A stretch of 63,985 bases of DNA from Hyphomicrobiales bacterium (GTDB lineage: Bacteria; Pseudomonadota; Alphaproteobacteria; Rhizobiales; Rhizobiaceae), in the NCBI GenBank assembly GCA_900473045.1, contig UCKS01000021.1:1-63985 (forward strand), given 5' to 3'. Below the pieces are notes generated by a model. That model ran no database searches and was not told the DNA's origin. It saw only the letters and a program-made list of their open reading frames with translations. Below are positions 1-8,567 of the stretch, in pieces. The position numbers and the translations under genes are program-made. Numbering within the stretch: the stretch's first letter is position 1; every line of letters starts with the position of its first letter.

Positions 1-838
1 CCGCTCGCCGGACGCTTACAACCTTTCCGACCATTCCTTGAATTTCCAGGATGCCTCTTCCCGCGTCGCCCATGCACCCGAGATCATGTGCGCAGTCCAC
101 GAGCAGCGTTGCCCCATGGTCGGTACAGATCGACTGAAGTTCGGCAATGCGGGGGCTGTCGCTGTCCATCGAGAACAGCGTTTCTGTTACAACAAGGATT
201 CCTGCCTCTGGTTGTTCGGATCTGATCAGCGCGAGGCGCTTCTGCACTGCCGCGTTCGATAGATGTGGAAAACGATGGACTTTCGCCCCCGAGCAGTTTG
301 CGCCTTCCTGAAGGCAAGCATGAGCGAGAAAGTCGATAACGATATGGTCGCCAGGTTGGGCAAGCATCTTCACGATACCGTATCCCGCCGTCCACCCCGT
401 CGGAAACAGCGTTACCTCGCGGTAGCCGAGAAACGCCTCCAAGGCGCGTTCAAGCCGTAGAGACATTTCGCACCCCCCCATGAGAATCGAGGATCCTGCG
501 CTATGGACGCCGAATTCCTCGGCGGCGGAATTGGTAGCCCGCACCAGCAAAGCATGAGACGAAAGCGAGAGATAATCCTGGCTGGCGAAATTAACCCCGG
601 AGAAGCTCGAACCGTCTCTGAACGAGCCAGACACCGTTGGAAGAATCTTGCCTGTAGATGCCTTCTGATAAGGATCAAGACCGAGTTCGCAGCGGTCGTC
701 CAGCCACTCAGCGACTGGTAGCCAACGACAAATGAGGTTTCGCTCGTGGCCCGCGTAGTGATCCTTGACTACCCCGTTCAAGAGACGGTCCGACGTATCA
801 TCGTCGGTTCGCGAAGTCTGTTGAGCTGGCAAATTCAT
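1..838 (-). CDS. Alpha-oxoamine synthase family PLP enzyme (5' part; C-terminus beyond window)
   Basis: The frame is open without a stop from the ATG at 838 to the window edge (279 residues visible). It has the fold-type I pattern of 8-amino-7-oxononanoate synthase, 5-aminolevulinate synthase and related acyl-CoA/amino acid condensing enzymes: FASQDYLSL (about 84-92), a glycine-rich GSSILMGG (about 116-123), a DFLAHAC..G segment (169-179), ETLFSMDSDSP (219-229) and LLVDCAHDLG (245-254), whose Asp and His normally contact pyridoxal phosphate. The catalytic lysine lies outside the window. The N-terminus carries about 80 residues before the core. It is divergent from a LuxR-type regulator. Substrate is unknown; BioF-, CqsA-like or serine palmitoyltransferase-like roles are all possible. 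Family is seen; specificity is not. Confidence 0.8.
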   Translation of the reverse strand, partial: MNLPAQQTSRTDDDTSDRLLNGVVKDHYAGHERNLICRWLPVAEWLDDRCELGLDPYQKASTGKILPTVSGSFRDGSSFSGVNFASQDYLSLSSHALLVRATNSAAEEFGVHSAGSSILMGGCEMSLRLERALEAFLGYREVTLFPTGWTAGYGIVKMLAQPGDHIVIDFLAHACLQEGANCSGAKVHRFPHLSNAAVQKRLALIRSEQPEAGILVVTETLFSMDSDSPRIAELQSICTDHGATLLVDCAHDLGCMGDAGRGILEIQGMVGKVVSVRRA

Positions 839-1048
839 ACTTGGAAGGTCCCCTGAATAAAAAAGAAAGGGGTACAGATAAACAACCGTCCGTATTCACC
901 TAAAAGGGTGAAAATTTAACTGGTTACGGCGGTTTCCCGGGCTATTGTAGCCTTTTTTAATGGCGTCAATATCGAGCTCAACTTTAGGCACCCGTGGCCG
1001 CATAAAACTTCGATGAGCACGCCACTTTTTTGAAAGGTGCTTCTACAT

Positions 1049-2170
1049 ATGCAAGAACGTGATGAAGCTTTACGCGATCGGATATACGAGGCGGCGATGA
1101 TACCGGAGCTTTGGCCGCAGAGCTTCGATCTGATCAGCGCCGAAATCGGTGCCTTCTCGATGGCGCTGATGTCGATCTCCCAGGAAGGCACCTTCAGGGC
1201 GGTTTCTAGCCCCCATATCGCGGAACCTCTCGCTGAGTTCTTGCAGACCGATCTACCTTCACAAAACGTCCGGATGAAGCGTCATGTAGAGATTGGAGGG
1301 GCCACATTTATTCGAGACGTCGACATAATGACGATGGACGAGATTGATGCCGATCCCATTTACAACGCCTTCTTGAAGCCGATGGGCCTGGGGTGGACAG
1401 CCGGAGCAATCTTCCAGGAGCCGTCTGGCTCCACGTTGGTGTTCGACCTCCTGAGAAAGCGAGATCTCGGTGCCTTCACCTTGGCGGATATGGAAAGGCT
1501 GAACCGACTGAAGTCGGACCTCGCACGCGCGTCGTTCATGACGACGCAGCTAGGGTTCCACGAGGCGAAGACGGTCGCGAGCACGATGGCCTCACTGGGA
1601 CTGCCCTCCGCCGTGCTAGGGGCAAGTGGGAGGTGCCATGCCATGAATGCGGAAATGGAAGCGTTTTCGCCGCGTATTCGCACGGGCTGGGGTGATCGTA
1701 TCCAGCTTCAGAATGCCGATGCCAACAGGCTCTTCCAATTCAGTCTTCAATGTCTCAAAGAGGCGACGACGCCCGAGGTACTTTCCGTCCCAGTAGCAGC
1801 AGGGGAGCATACGCCGCCTCTCGTTATCCACCTCGTTCCTGTCAGACGAAATGCTCGCGACATCTTTTCAGCCGCCACTACGATCATGATCGTAACCACC
1901 GTCGGCACACCTGGACCTCCGAATCTATCAGTGATCTCCGGGTTGTTTGATCTAACAAGGGCCGAAGCGCGTGTAGCCCAGGAACTGGCTTCTGGTCGAT
2001 CATCAGACGAAGCCGCAACGGCTTTGAACCTCAGCACCAATACCGTCAAAACTCATATGAAGGCCATCTTCCGGAAGACTGGCGTCAAACGGCAAAGTAA
2101 GCTGATGGCACTCCTCTCTGGGATAGTGCTTCCGAGCAATTCCAACGCAGGACCAGTTCGACGCGATTAA
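1049..2170 (+). CDS. LuxR-family transcriptional regulator
   Basis: A DNA-binding regulator of about 373 residues. The last 65 residues are a LuxR/NarL-type helix-turn-helix (LTRAEARVAQELASGRSSDEAATALNLSTNTVKTHMKAIFRKTGV). The first 250 or so resemble the sensory region of large rhizobial LuxR solos and show no receiver-domain aspartate pattern. I place the start at the ATG at 1049, which has GAAAGG 11 bases upstream; a GTG at 1037 in the same frame is possible. About 210 bp separate it from the divergent alpha-oxoamine synthase gene, so it may control that gene. The ligand is unknown. Confidence 0.75.
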   Translation: MQERDEALRDRIYEAAMIPELWPQSFDLISAEIGAFSMALMSISQEGTFRAVSSPHIAEPLAEFLQTDLPSQNVRMKRHVEIGGATFIRDVDIMTMDEIDADPIYNAFLKPMGLGWTAGAIFQEPSGSTLVFDLLRKRDLGAFTLADMERLNRLKSDLARASFMTTQLGFHEAKTVASTMASLGLPSAVLGASGRCHAMNAEMEAFSPRIRTGWGDRIQLQNADANRLFQFSLQCLKEATTPEVLSVPVAAGEHTPPLVIHLVPVRRNARDIFSAATTIMIVTTVGTPGPPNLSVISGLFDLTRAEARVAQELASGRSSDEAATALNLSTNTVKTHMKAIFRKTGVKRQSKLMALLSGIVLPSNSNAGPVRRD

Positions 2171-2328
2171 GGCACGCGGTTCACGCGGTCATGCTGCGCT
2201 ATGGGATAGTCCGTTTCTTACTAATTCACCCGGCTGGGTGACGTTTAAACAATATACACATGTAGTGTCTTGATCTCGGCCTGCACGGTTAGACTGTAAT
2301 GAAAGAACCATTTTTTGGAGAGATCGTA

Positions 2329-2721
2329 ATGCAAAAAATAATATTTTCAGCATTTGGCCTGGCGTTGTTGTCGTGCTTAGCGATTGCACCATCAGTGGAA
2401 GCGAAGACCAAGCAGATTTCGCAGACGACAGAGTCTAAAACTGCATCGTGGGACGGAACATGGAGCGGAACTAGTAGCAACGGAGGCCGGAAGACTACAG
2501 TCAAGATTTCCAAAGGCAAAGTAGTGGCCTGGACAAACAACGGATTTCCGCGTGCAAAGGTGGTGGGTTCAGTTAACGGCAACAAAGTGTCGCTAGATGA
2601 CCTGAACGGATGGAAGGGCACGATTACGATGCAGAGCGATGGCAAGGCCAAGATCACAGCTAGCGGCATCGGCAACAACGGCAAGCCAGCCAAAAATTCA
2701 GCGCTGTTGGTCAAGCGCTAA
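2329..2721 (+). CDS. Small secreted protein of unknown function
   Basis: About 130 residues. It starts at the ATG at 2329 behind GGAGAG; an upstream in-frame start at 2299 would place extra residues before the signal peptide. Residues 1-25 form a Sec signal peptide (basic MQK, then a hydrophobic stretch ending SVEA). The mature part is basic, rich in Gly, Ser, Lys and Asn, and predicted to be beta-rich (WDGTWSGTSSNGG, WKGTITMQSDGKAKI). It resembles small periplasmic proteins seen in rhizobia, but I do not recognise a named family. It stands alone. Confidence 0.6.
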   Translation: MQKIIFSAFGLALLSCLAIAPSVEAKTKQISQTTESKTASWDGTWSGTSSNGGRKTTVKISKGKVVAWTNNGFPRAKVVGSVNGNKVSLDDLNGWKGTITMQSDGKAKITASGIGNNGKPAKNSALLVKR

Positions 2722-3116
2722 CGGCTGAACCTGCACCACTCACAGTCGCGCCGGCTTTCCCTTCGGAGGCGGCGCTTCCTCTCGGCCTTCCCCCCATCGG
2801 GACGAAAAGGATCAACGTCATCGGGACCATCTGGAAGGCGTTGTCAGCTTATTGGCGGAAGGCGAGGACGAAGAGGCGTTCTTCAGTGCAATGGGAGCGG
2901 TGGAAGAAAATGCGGCGAGTAATCGCTTACCCGGTCGATGCCTTTCGCGCATATAGAGATGTTTCAATTCCGTTTTCATGCTTTCTGTCACAGCGCGATG
3001 AATGCATCATGCGTGACATCTACAAATTCTCCACTTAATAAAACGATCGATAGACAGATTAGGGATAGCTAAAATATGTTATTTTTTTCCAAAACCCAAT
3101 TTTAAGGGTGTCGCTG
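2722..3116. other. Gap with no convincing gene
   Basis: About 395 bp. A + strand frame from about 2745 to 2956 stays open and reads acidic, gene-like sequence (DEKDQRHRDHLEGVVSLLAEGEDEEAFFSAMG), but it has no plausible start or ribosome binding site, so it may be a gene remnant. From 3040 on the DNA becomes AT-rich, as expected of a promoter for the next small gene. Confidence 0.3.
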
Positions 3117-3368
3117 ATGATAATTGACGTCAACAATCTGAAACTAAAGAAATCGCATATGCTGCAGCTGTCGAACAAACCGTTGGTAGGTCTGCTGACT
3201 TTGGAGACCGAACAAGGGCAGGCAAGCTTCGAAATCGATGAAGACAGTGCCAACAGTCTTCTTGACGAGGTGCTATCGTTTTTCGGCGTACCACGCCCAC
3301 TATCTGGAGAGGATGTGAATGCCGGCGGGAGATTGACAGCGATTACGACGCAAGGGACACCACGCTAA
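3117..3368 (+). CDS. Small hypothetical protein (83 aa)
   Basis: Short soluble acidic protein starting at the ATG at 3117 after AAGGGTG. A GTG at 3108 is an alternative start. It contains a beta-strand-like stretch (KPLVGLLTLETEQGQASFEIDEDSANSLLDEVLSFF) and no membrane segment or known motif. An AT-rich upstream region supports expression. Transposase remnants lie just downstream. I do not recognise the family. Confidence 0.4.
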   Translation: MIIDVNNLKLKKSHMLQLSNKPLVGLLTLETEQGQASFEIDEDSANSLLDEVLSFFGVPRPLSGEDVNAGGRLTAITTQGTPR

Positions 3369-3391
3369 CCTCATTTTGATCATTTACATCG

Positions 3392-3469
3392 GGCTGGCGC
3401 ACGCCTGCAGAGGCTCTCGACGGGTTGCTCAAATCAGATATGATTGAAGGTGTTGCGGCGACCGGTCGA
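3392..3469 (+). pseudogene. C-terminal scrap of an IS30-like transposase
   Basis: The + strand reads GWRTPAEALDGLLKSDMIEGVAATG, which matches the conserved tail of IS30-group transposases ((L)GW+TPAEAL). Nothing upstream belongs to the rest of that protein. It runs directly into the IS3 remnant that follows. Attribution rests on one short motif. Confidence 0.5.
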
Positions 3470-3740
3470 GTCTGCCCAATACGTGTCCATTCGCTACTCC
3501 GAGAGGGTCGGCGACAGTCACGAAAACGCCCTCGCCGAAATGATCAACGGTCTCGACAAGACCGAGGTCATCCATCGGCGCGCGCCATGGAGGAACTTCG
3601 AAGCGGTCGAATTCGACACTTTGGAATGGGTCGATTGGTTCAACCACCGACGCCTCCTGGGGCCCATCGGAAACATACCGCCAGCCGAAGCCGAAGAATG
3701 GTACCGCGCCATGCTCGACGAACCACCCGTGGCCGCATAA
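3470..3740 (+). pseudogene. IS3-family transposase OrfB remnant (C-terminal integrase part)
   Basis: The frame reads QYVSIRYSERVGDSHENALAEMINGLDKTEVIHRR, then WRNFEAVEFDTLEWVDWFNHRRLLGPIGNIPPAEAEEWY. This is the end of an IS3 DDE transposase, including the final catalytic Glu region. Compared with the usual family sequence, roughly 13 residues are missing between RYSER and VGDS, and the N-terminal two thirds, OrfA and both terminal repeats are absent. It cannot transpose by itself. Confidence 0.8.
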
Positions 3741-3784
3741 ATTAAACGAAATGGCCTCCGGCAAACCCGGCGCGGTTCAGAAGG

Positions 3785-3991
3785 TTACTCATCATCAAGG
3801 TTTGTTCGCTTGCCGTCATCGCCTTGCTTCGTACCAGCCTCAGCGCGATAGCGCATCTTCAGAGGCACTCCATTAAAGCGTGCGCCAATTTTGATTGGTT
3901 TGCTCAATGGTTTTATCTTGCCAAGGCCACTTCCAAAAGACTTGGCTGCCGGTTCAGGTCTTGCGTCTTGGGATTGATTTTTCCGGGGCAT
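3785..3991 (-). CDS. Small basic hypothetical protein (68 aa)
   Basis: Starts at an ATG preceded by GGAG with a 5-base spacer, which supports real translation. The N-terminal 25 residues are polar and basic (PRKNQSQDARPEPAAKS). The rest (IKPLSKPIKIGARFNGVPLKMRYRAEAGTKQGDDGKR) could form a small DNA- or RNA-binding fold. No known family is recognised. Confidence 0.4.
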   Translation of the reverse strand: MPRKNQSQDARPEPAAKSFGSGLGKIKPLSKPIKIGARFNGVPLKMRYRAEAGTKQGDDGKRTNLDDE

Positions 3992-4076
3992 GTTGTCTCC
4001 AAACGACCTGAGCGTCGATTACAAAGCGGCGCCGCCTTCATATCATTATTCTGGGACGCGGATAAGAGGCGCTGGC

Positions 4077-4242
4077 TTAACGGTCATCCAGACCAGCTGC
4101 ACCCCGGGAGTTGCCCAGCAGGCTAGACAGTCCCGGCCTCAGTCGTCTGCCTGAAGGGATCTTCCCCAGAAATCGTTGATAGTATTCTACATATTTTTCG
4201 GCTGTCCGACCGTCAGGCATGATGATCAGGGACGCGCTCATC
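4077..4242 (-). CDS. Doubtful small ORF (54 aa)
   Basis: Reads MSASLIIMPDGRTAEKYVEYYQRFLGKIPSGRRLRPGLSS and looks protein-like, but the ribosome binding site is weak and an in-frame start also exists at 4304. It may be a gene fragment. The surrounding 4243-4589 stretch has no gene I can support. Confidence 0.2.
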
Positions 4243-4589
4243 TTTGCGTATTCCGTTGACCGCCTCCCCCTATGCCCCTGTTGATGGGCGGCATCCAGAT
4301 CCATCGCTAAAACTTAAACGCTAGTTTCTACGAGAGCTTTTGCACCACCCTCGTGAGAGGGGTTTTCAAATCGCAGACGCCTTCCAAAGACGCGAACGTC
4401 CCCAGCAGCTTTCATCGGTCTGCATGATATCTGTCCGAATGCAGGCTGATTGCACTCGGATATCAAGGAATCTGGAGCTCGAAGGTGATTCAAAAGAGCT
4501 CCGCTCTGGCAGCCGATGTCGTTTAGCACCTCACTTTGAAGGCTTCTTAAATAATCTATGCCATGACGGTTCCATGCCCTGGAGACTTT

Positions 4590-5072
4590 ATGGATTTTAC
4601 AACGGAACTTCGCGAGGAAATCGTCTCGTACGTCAAGCAACTTGCCGAGGGAGAGAAAGCGTTCAGTTTCTCGACCGCACTTTTGAAGCACGGTCGCCAT
4701 TTCTCACCAACGTCGTCGAAGCCAAGTTGGCTCAGAGTTGGCCAGCAAAGGAATTGCTTTAACAACGCCACTACTGCCGCCGTTACACGAAGCGACCTTA
4801 TTTACGCGGAAGGGTATGTATTGGAGCCTGAGCTTTCGATTCCCGTACAACATGCCTGGCTTCTGGACGCGAGTGGCGCAGTGATCGATCCCACTTATGC
4901 CGACACAACTGACCATGCGTACTTCGGGATCGCATTCAGACGTGACTTTGTGGTCGAAATGCTCCCGAAGACCAAAGGCCAAGCGGGCCTGCTCGTGAAC
5001 CTCCATCTTTTAAGGCGGACCTATCGGGACCCGGCCCTACTCGAAGATGTGATCATAAGTGGGATGCCATAA
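4590..5072 (+). CDS. Hypothetical protein with a possible Cys-His-Asp site
   Basis: About 160 residues from the ATG at 4590; an in-frame start at 4563 adds nine. The central part reads GQQRNCFNNATTAAV, then LIYAEGYVLEPELSIPVQHAWLLDASGAVIDPTYAD, then AYFGIAFRRDF. The order Cys (CFNNA), His (HAWL), Asp (DPTY) is that of papain- or transglutaminase-like folds, so a thiol hydrolase or transferase is possible. There is no signal peptide. It stands alone, convergent with the c-di-GMP gene downstream. The catalytic proposal is inference from three residues. Confidence 0.55.
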   Translation: MDFTTELREEIVSYVKQLAEGEKAFSFSTALLKHGRHFSPTSSKPSWLRVGQQRNCFNNATTAAVTRSDLIYAEGYVLEPELSIPVQHAWLLDASGAVIDPTYADTTDHAYFGIAFRRDFVVEMLPKTKGQAGLLVNLHLLRRTYRDPALLEDVIISGMP

Positions 5073-5117
5073 ACCAAAACGCTTGAGTTTCAGGGTGCAC
5101 GCCCCTTGGATGCTCAT

Positions 5118-6974
5118 TCACGTGATTGGCGGCCGCATGGCGGCCTGTACAATAGTACCCCCTACAACCGAGAAGGTAGAAAGGATTGATTCTAGCGTTA
5201 CTGGCTTACCGTATCGGTACCCTTGCGCCGCTGGACATCCCAACGAAATAAGACAGCGTTCCTGCTCCGCCGTTTCGATTCCTTCAGCGATCGTATCAAG
5301 CCCGAGGTCTTTACTCATTGCTATCAAGGCTCTCGTAATCGCATTGTCCTTCGGGCACTTGGAAAGGTCCTTGATAAAACCCCGGTCGATCTTGAGCGTC
5401 GTTAGAGGGTAGCGCTGAAGTGAACTCAACGAGGCATAACCCGTTCCGAAATCGTCGAATGCGATCCCAACACCCAGGCTCCGCAAAGCGTCCATCGCGT
5501 CAAGCGATCTGCAATCGTCGCGTAAAGCGGTAGTCTCAGTGACCTCGAGCTCCAAAAGGCCGGGTGTTAGCCCATGGCTGTCGAGAGCTACGGTGACCTT
5601 CGATGCAAGAAGAGGCGAATGGAGCTGGCCGGGAAAAAGATTTACCCCCATCTTAATTCCACAACTCATTTGCCTGTTCAGGACAGAGGCTGCGCGGCAT
5701 GCCTCGTTCAACGTCCACCAACCGATTTCGAGCGCCAGCGCACTTTCTTCGAGGGCAGGAAGGAAGGCTCCTGGCAATAGCAGCCCCCGTGTCGGATGGT
5801 TCCAGCGTATGAGAGCCTCAAAGCCGAATATCGTGCCAGATGCCAACCTGACCTGCGGCTGGTAGTAGAGTACCAACTCGCCATTTCGCAGCGCCGTAAG
5901 GAGTTCATCCCTCAGGGCCCGCCGGACAACCGCTTCGTCCTTCATTGTTGGATCATAGACCTCGACAGTTCCTCCGCCACCAGCTCTGGCAAGATGCATC
6001 GCGGCATCGGCACTTGCGATCAATTCCTCCCTGTCAGCACCATGCGCGGGATAACGCACGACCCCTCCGCTGACGCTGACATTGAATACCTGCCCGGCCA
6101 CTTCGAAGGGTATCGAGAGCGAGGACTTCGTGGTTTGGACAATATCGGAAAACCCTGCCGTGTCGGTTGGCCGCTCTGTGAGCAAAGCGAACTCGTCCGG
6201 CCCCATTCGCGCAAGGACCGCATCAGAGGGCGCCGAGAGCGACAACCTCAATGCTACGGATTGAAGCAACGCGTCACCAACCTGATGACCATTCACTGCG
6301 TTCAGGTCTTTAAATCCATCGATGTCCAACATCATAAAGTCAAACGCGCCGCCAGAGGCGATCTTTTCCGCGACAATTGCTTCGAAACCGTTGCGATTGA
6401 GGAGACCCGTGAGGACGTCACGGCTGGCAAGCCGCCTGAGACGGGATTCGCGCTCTTTTCGGTCCGTGATATCCTTGATAACAGCCCCGGCACTCATCCT
6501 CCGGCCCACATGCCAGGAGCAAAGCGTCAGCTCGATCGGGAACTCCGTCCCGTCGCGTTTAGAGGCGGCCACTTCGATGGAACGGCCGCCGAGATTGAGC
6601 TTCTTGCCCTGGATTGCACGTGCGAACCCATTCGTGTGGGCAGTACGGAACCTCTCAGGGATCAGAATTTCGACGGATTTGCCTACCATCTCGCCAGGTT
6701 CGTACCCGAACAGCTCTGTCGTCGCCCGATTCACAAAGCGGATCGTTCCGAGCGCGTCTATCGAGACCAAAGCAAGTCCCGTAGCGTTTGCGAAGTTCGC
6801 GGCGACCCTGATATCAGATCGCGACGCCTTTTTCATTTTTGGCTTCTGCGAAACGTCAATCCACGCATTTTCGGGACATGGTTCAGCCTTAACCGTGTAG
6901 TCCGCTCTTTCGTCTTTCGCCATGCCAAGCTTCCCAGATTCCAGAGTAGGTTGCCTTCCGAAAGTTTGCCTCAT
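5118..6974 (-). CDS. PAS-GGDEF-EAL cyclic di-GMP protein
   Basis: 618 residues; an ATG at 6923 is an alternative start. PAS domain (about 60-165): FVNRATTELFGYEPGEMVGKSVEILIPERFRTAH. GGDEF domain (about 185-345): RDVLTGLLNRNGF, with the active loop reading GPDEF instead of GGDEF. EAL domain (about 365-605): intact FEALIRW and DDFGTGYASLSSLQRYP. The altered GGDEF loop with an intact EAL suggests a cyclic di-GMP phosphodiesterase whose GGDEF part may be regulatory. The PAS signature RFRTAH places His where FixL has its heme ligand, but many non-heme PAS domains share this. It lies 40 bp after the membrane-protein gene on the same strand, so it may be cotranscribed. Confidence 0.9.
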   Translation of the reverse strand: MRQTFGRQPTLESGKLGMAKDERADYTVKAEPCPENAWIDVSQKPKMKKASRSDIRVAANFANATGLALVSIDALGTIRFVNRATTELFGYEPGEMVGKSVEILIPERFRTAHTNGFARAIQGKKLNLGGRSIEVAASKRDGTEFPIELTLCSWHVGRRMSAGAVIKDITDRKERESRLRRLASRDVLTGLLNRNGFEAIVAEKIASGGAFDFMMLDIDGFKDLNAVNGHQVGDALLQSVALRLSLSAPSDAVLARMGPDEFALLTERPTDTAGFSDIVQTTKSSLSIPFEVAGQVFNVSVSGGVVRYPAHGADREELIASADAAMHLARAGGGGTVEVYDPTMKDEAVVRRALRDELLTALRNGELVLYYQPQVRLASGTIFGFEALIRWNHPTRGLLLPGAFLPALEESALALEIGWWTLNEACRAASVLNRQMSCGIKMGVNLFPGQLHSPLLASKVTVALDSHGLTPGLLELEVTETTALRDDCRSLDAMDALRSLGVGIAFDDFGTGYASLSSLQRYPLTTLKIDRGFIKDLSKCPKDNAITRALIAMSKDLGLDTIAEGIETAEQERCLISLGCPAAQGYRYGKPVTLESILSTFSVVGGTIVQAAMRPPIT

Positions 6975-7013
6975 CCTGCCCCGACAGCCAGGGTCTGAGC
7001 AGGGGTTCCAGGC

Positions 7014-8132
7014 TTATTCCGGATGTTCGCTGTCGGGCGTGTGCGTGTGGATTTTCCCGGCCGGAGGGCTGGAAACACCGGAAGGTCCGTAGAACGCCAC
7101 ATGAAGACCCCAGTATGCGGTCACCATCACCACGAGTGCGACAGCAAGTCCGATCGGCACGCCGGCAAGGGCCTTCTTGACGCGCGGCAGAAAGACGACT
7201 TCACGGGTGTGATCCGCCGCGATCGCGACGATGATAGCCATGATCAGCGCGTGGCCCACCATGTCGATACGGCCGAACGGGTAGACGGCGGCGTTGAAGA
7301 TCACAAACAGCGTCACGGCGGAGAGACGGCGAACAAGCGGTGTCCAGATCAGGCCGAAGCCCATAGTGAATTCCGCGACTCCTGCCATCGGGATGAACAC
7401 GTCGCGTGGAAGGCCAAAGGTGAGAAACGGCTTCTCGACGACCAGCGGATAAAACCAGTCAGGATATGCGAATTTTTCGAGGCTCGACCACATCAGGGCA
7501 ATCGCTACACCCCATCGCAGGACTTCGAACCTGTGTTTTCTCCATTCGGGATTGCCGGAAGCCTCGAGGACGAGGTAGCCGGCCACGCCGACACCAAGCG
7601 CAAGGTAGTCGAGAAGATGGAAAACGTCGTATTCGCGGAGCGCCAGCAGCCAGAGCGCAATGATGCCGAGAGCGGCCAGAGGCTGTGTCTTCCTCGAGAA
7701 GATCAGGCCGGCGATGATTAGTTGCGACCAGGACACCCATTCCGCCCCTGTCTTGAGGTCGGGTGTAAGATAGATTCCGCCGACGGCGAATATGGCGACA
7801 AAAAATGCGCCGATGATAACGCGAACAAAATCGTCGAGCCTGCCATGAAGCGGATCGGTTGCCCGGTCCATGCCCTTTAGGATAGCTTCACCCATGAACG
7901 AGCGCTCGATGACGCGAGTCGCGACGAAGAAAACGAGCACGAGCATAAGTCCCGTCCAGAACCACGGATCGGCGAGCGTGTAAGAAATCGGGCGGGGAGG
8001 CGCGCCAACGATGTACGGAGCGAACCACTTCACGTGCGCGTCCGCACCGCTTGCCATGAGGAATGTCCCCAGTCCGCCGATTCCGGACAAGGCAGTTATC
8101 TTACCCGGCGTATTCAGTCTCGTTGTAGGCAT
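7014..8132 (-). CDS. DoxX-like polytopic membrane protein
   Basis: 372 residues with about 8-9 membrane spans. The first hydrophobic stretch ends GADAHVKWFAPYIVGAPP, and the C-terminus is His- and Pro-rich (KIHTHTPDSEHPE). The middle (WRKHRFEVLRWGVAIALMWSSLEKFAYPDWFYPL) resembles the DoxX/quinol oxidase subunit group often found near terminal-oxidase or denitrification genes. No FNR-type box is evident upstream. Function is unknown; a role in the respiratory membrane is inferred from context only. Confidence 0.65.
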   Translation of the reverse strand: MPTTRLNTPGKITALSGIGGLGTFLMASGADAHVKWFAPYIVGAPPRPISYTLADPWFWTGLMLVLVFFVATRVIERSFMGEAILKGMDRATDPLHGRLDDFVRVIIGAFFVAIFAVGGIYLTPDLKTGAEWVSWSQLIIAGLIFSRKTQPLAALGIIALWLLALREYDVFHLLDYLALGVGVAGYLVLEASGNPEWRKHRFEVLRWGVAIALMWSSLEKFAYPDWFYPLVVEKPFLTFGLPRDVFIPMAGVAEFTMGFGLIWTPLVRRLSAVTLFVIFNAAVYPFGRIDMVGHALIMAIIVAIAADHTREVVFLPRVKKALAGVPIGLAVALVVMVTAYWGLHVAFYGPSGVSSPPAGKIHTHTPDSEHPE

Positions 8133-8250
8133 TGCTCATTCCCTTTATTCCGAAATGGCAACAATCGCCATCCCGAAGATATGGGTAAGAATGGCTGATG
8201 AACCGCCATCGCGAAATTCGTTTGAACCACTACGTGTATATACTTAGGGA

Positions 8251-8490
8251 CTACCAGCGGGACGGCGCTGTGGCATCGAAGATCGGTGGCAAATATCTCC
8301 AGGACCCAGCCGCAAGTGCACCGAAAGGGGAATAATGAATGCCACGTGAGGTCGCCTCCCCGAACTCAGGCGCGTTCGCTAAGGCCTGCAATCCGGCGGG
8401 GTCGCGCAAGAGGATCGACCGCCTTTCTCGAGGCCGATCGATCCCCACAAACTCAAAATCCGGGAGAGCGTGTGAAGCGTCGTGCGTCAT
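8251..8490 (-). CDS. Small hypothetical protein (79 aa)
   Basis: Reads MTHDASHALPDFEFVGIDRPRERRSILLRDPAGLQALANAP, then a Gly-rich tail ending FDATAPSRW. GGGACGGAA lies just before the ATG. Reading continues upstream in the same frame into nnrR, so only the internal ATG is sensible. It lies between nnrR and the DoxX-like gene on the same strand. No family is recognised. Confidence 0.35.
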   Translation of the reverse strand: MTHDASHALPDFEFVGIDRPRERRSILLRDPAGLQALANAPEFGEATSRGIHYSPFGALAAGSWRYLPPIFDATAPSRW

Positions 8491-8567
8491 TTCCGCCCGT
8501 CCCGCCTGTTTGTTGGAGCCGGGGCAACGGTGTGAGCCACTCTTCGTTGTTGGGCGCATGTGAAATA

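Noticed and set aside
2841..3038. 65-codon + frame
   Set aside because: Arg-rich, no good start; a different frame over the same DNA looks more protein-like but also lacks a start.
4314..4700. Minus-strand 128-codon frame near 4.5 kb
   Set aside because: Overlaps the better-supported + strand gene at 4590 and lacks a ribosome site or recognisable domain.
5796..6998. 400-codon + strand open frame opposite the PAS-GGDEF-EAL gene
   Set aside because: The minus strand encodes clear domains; this frame shows none.
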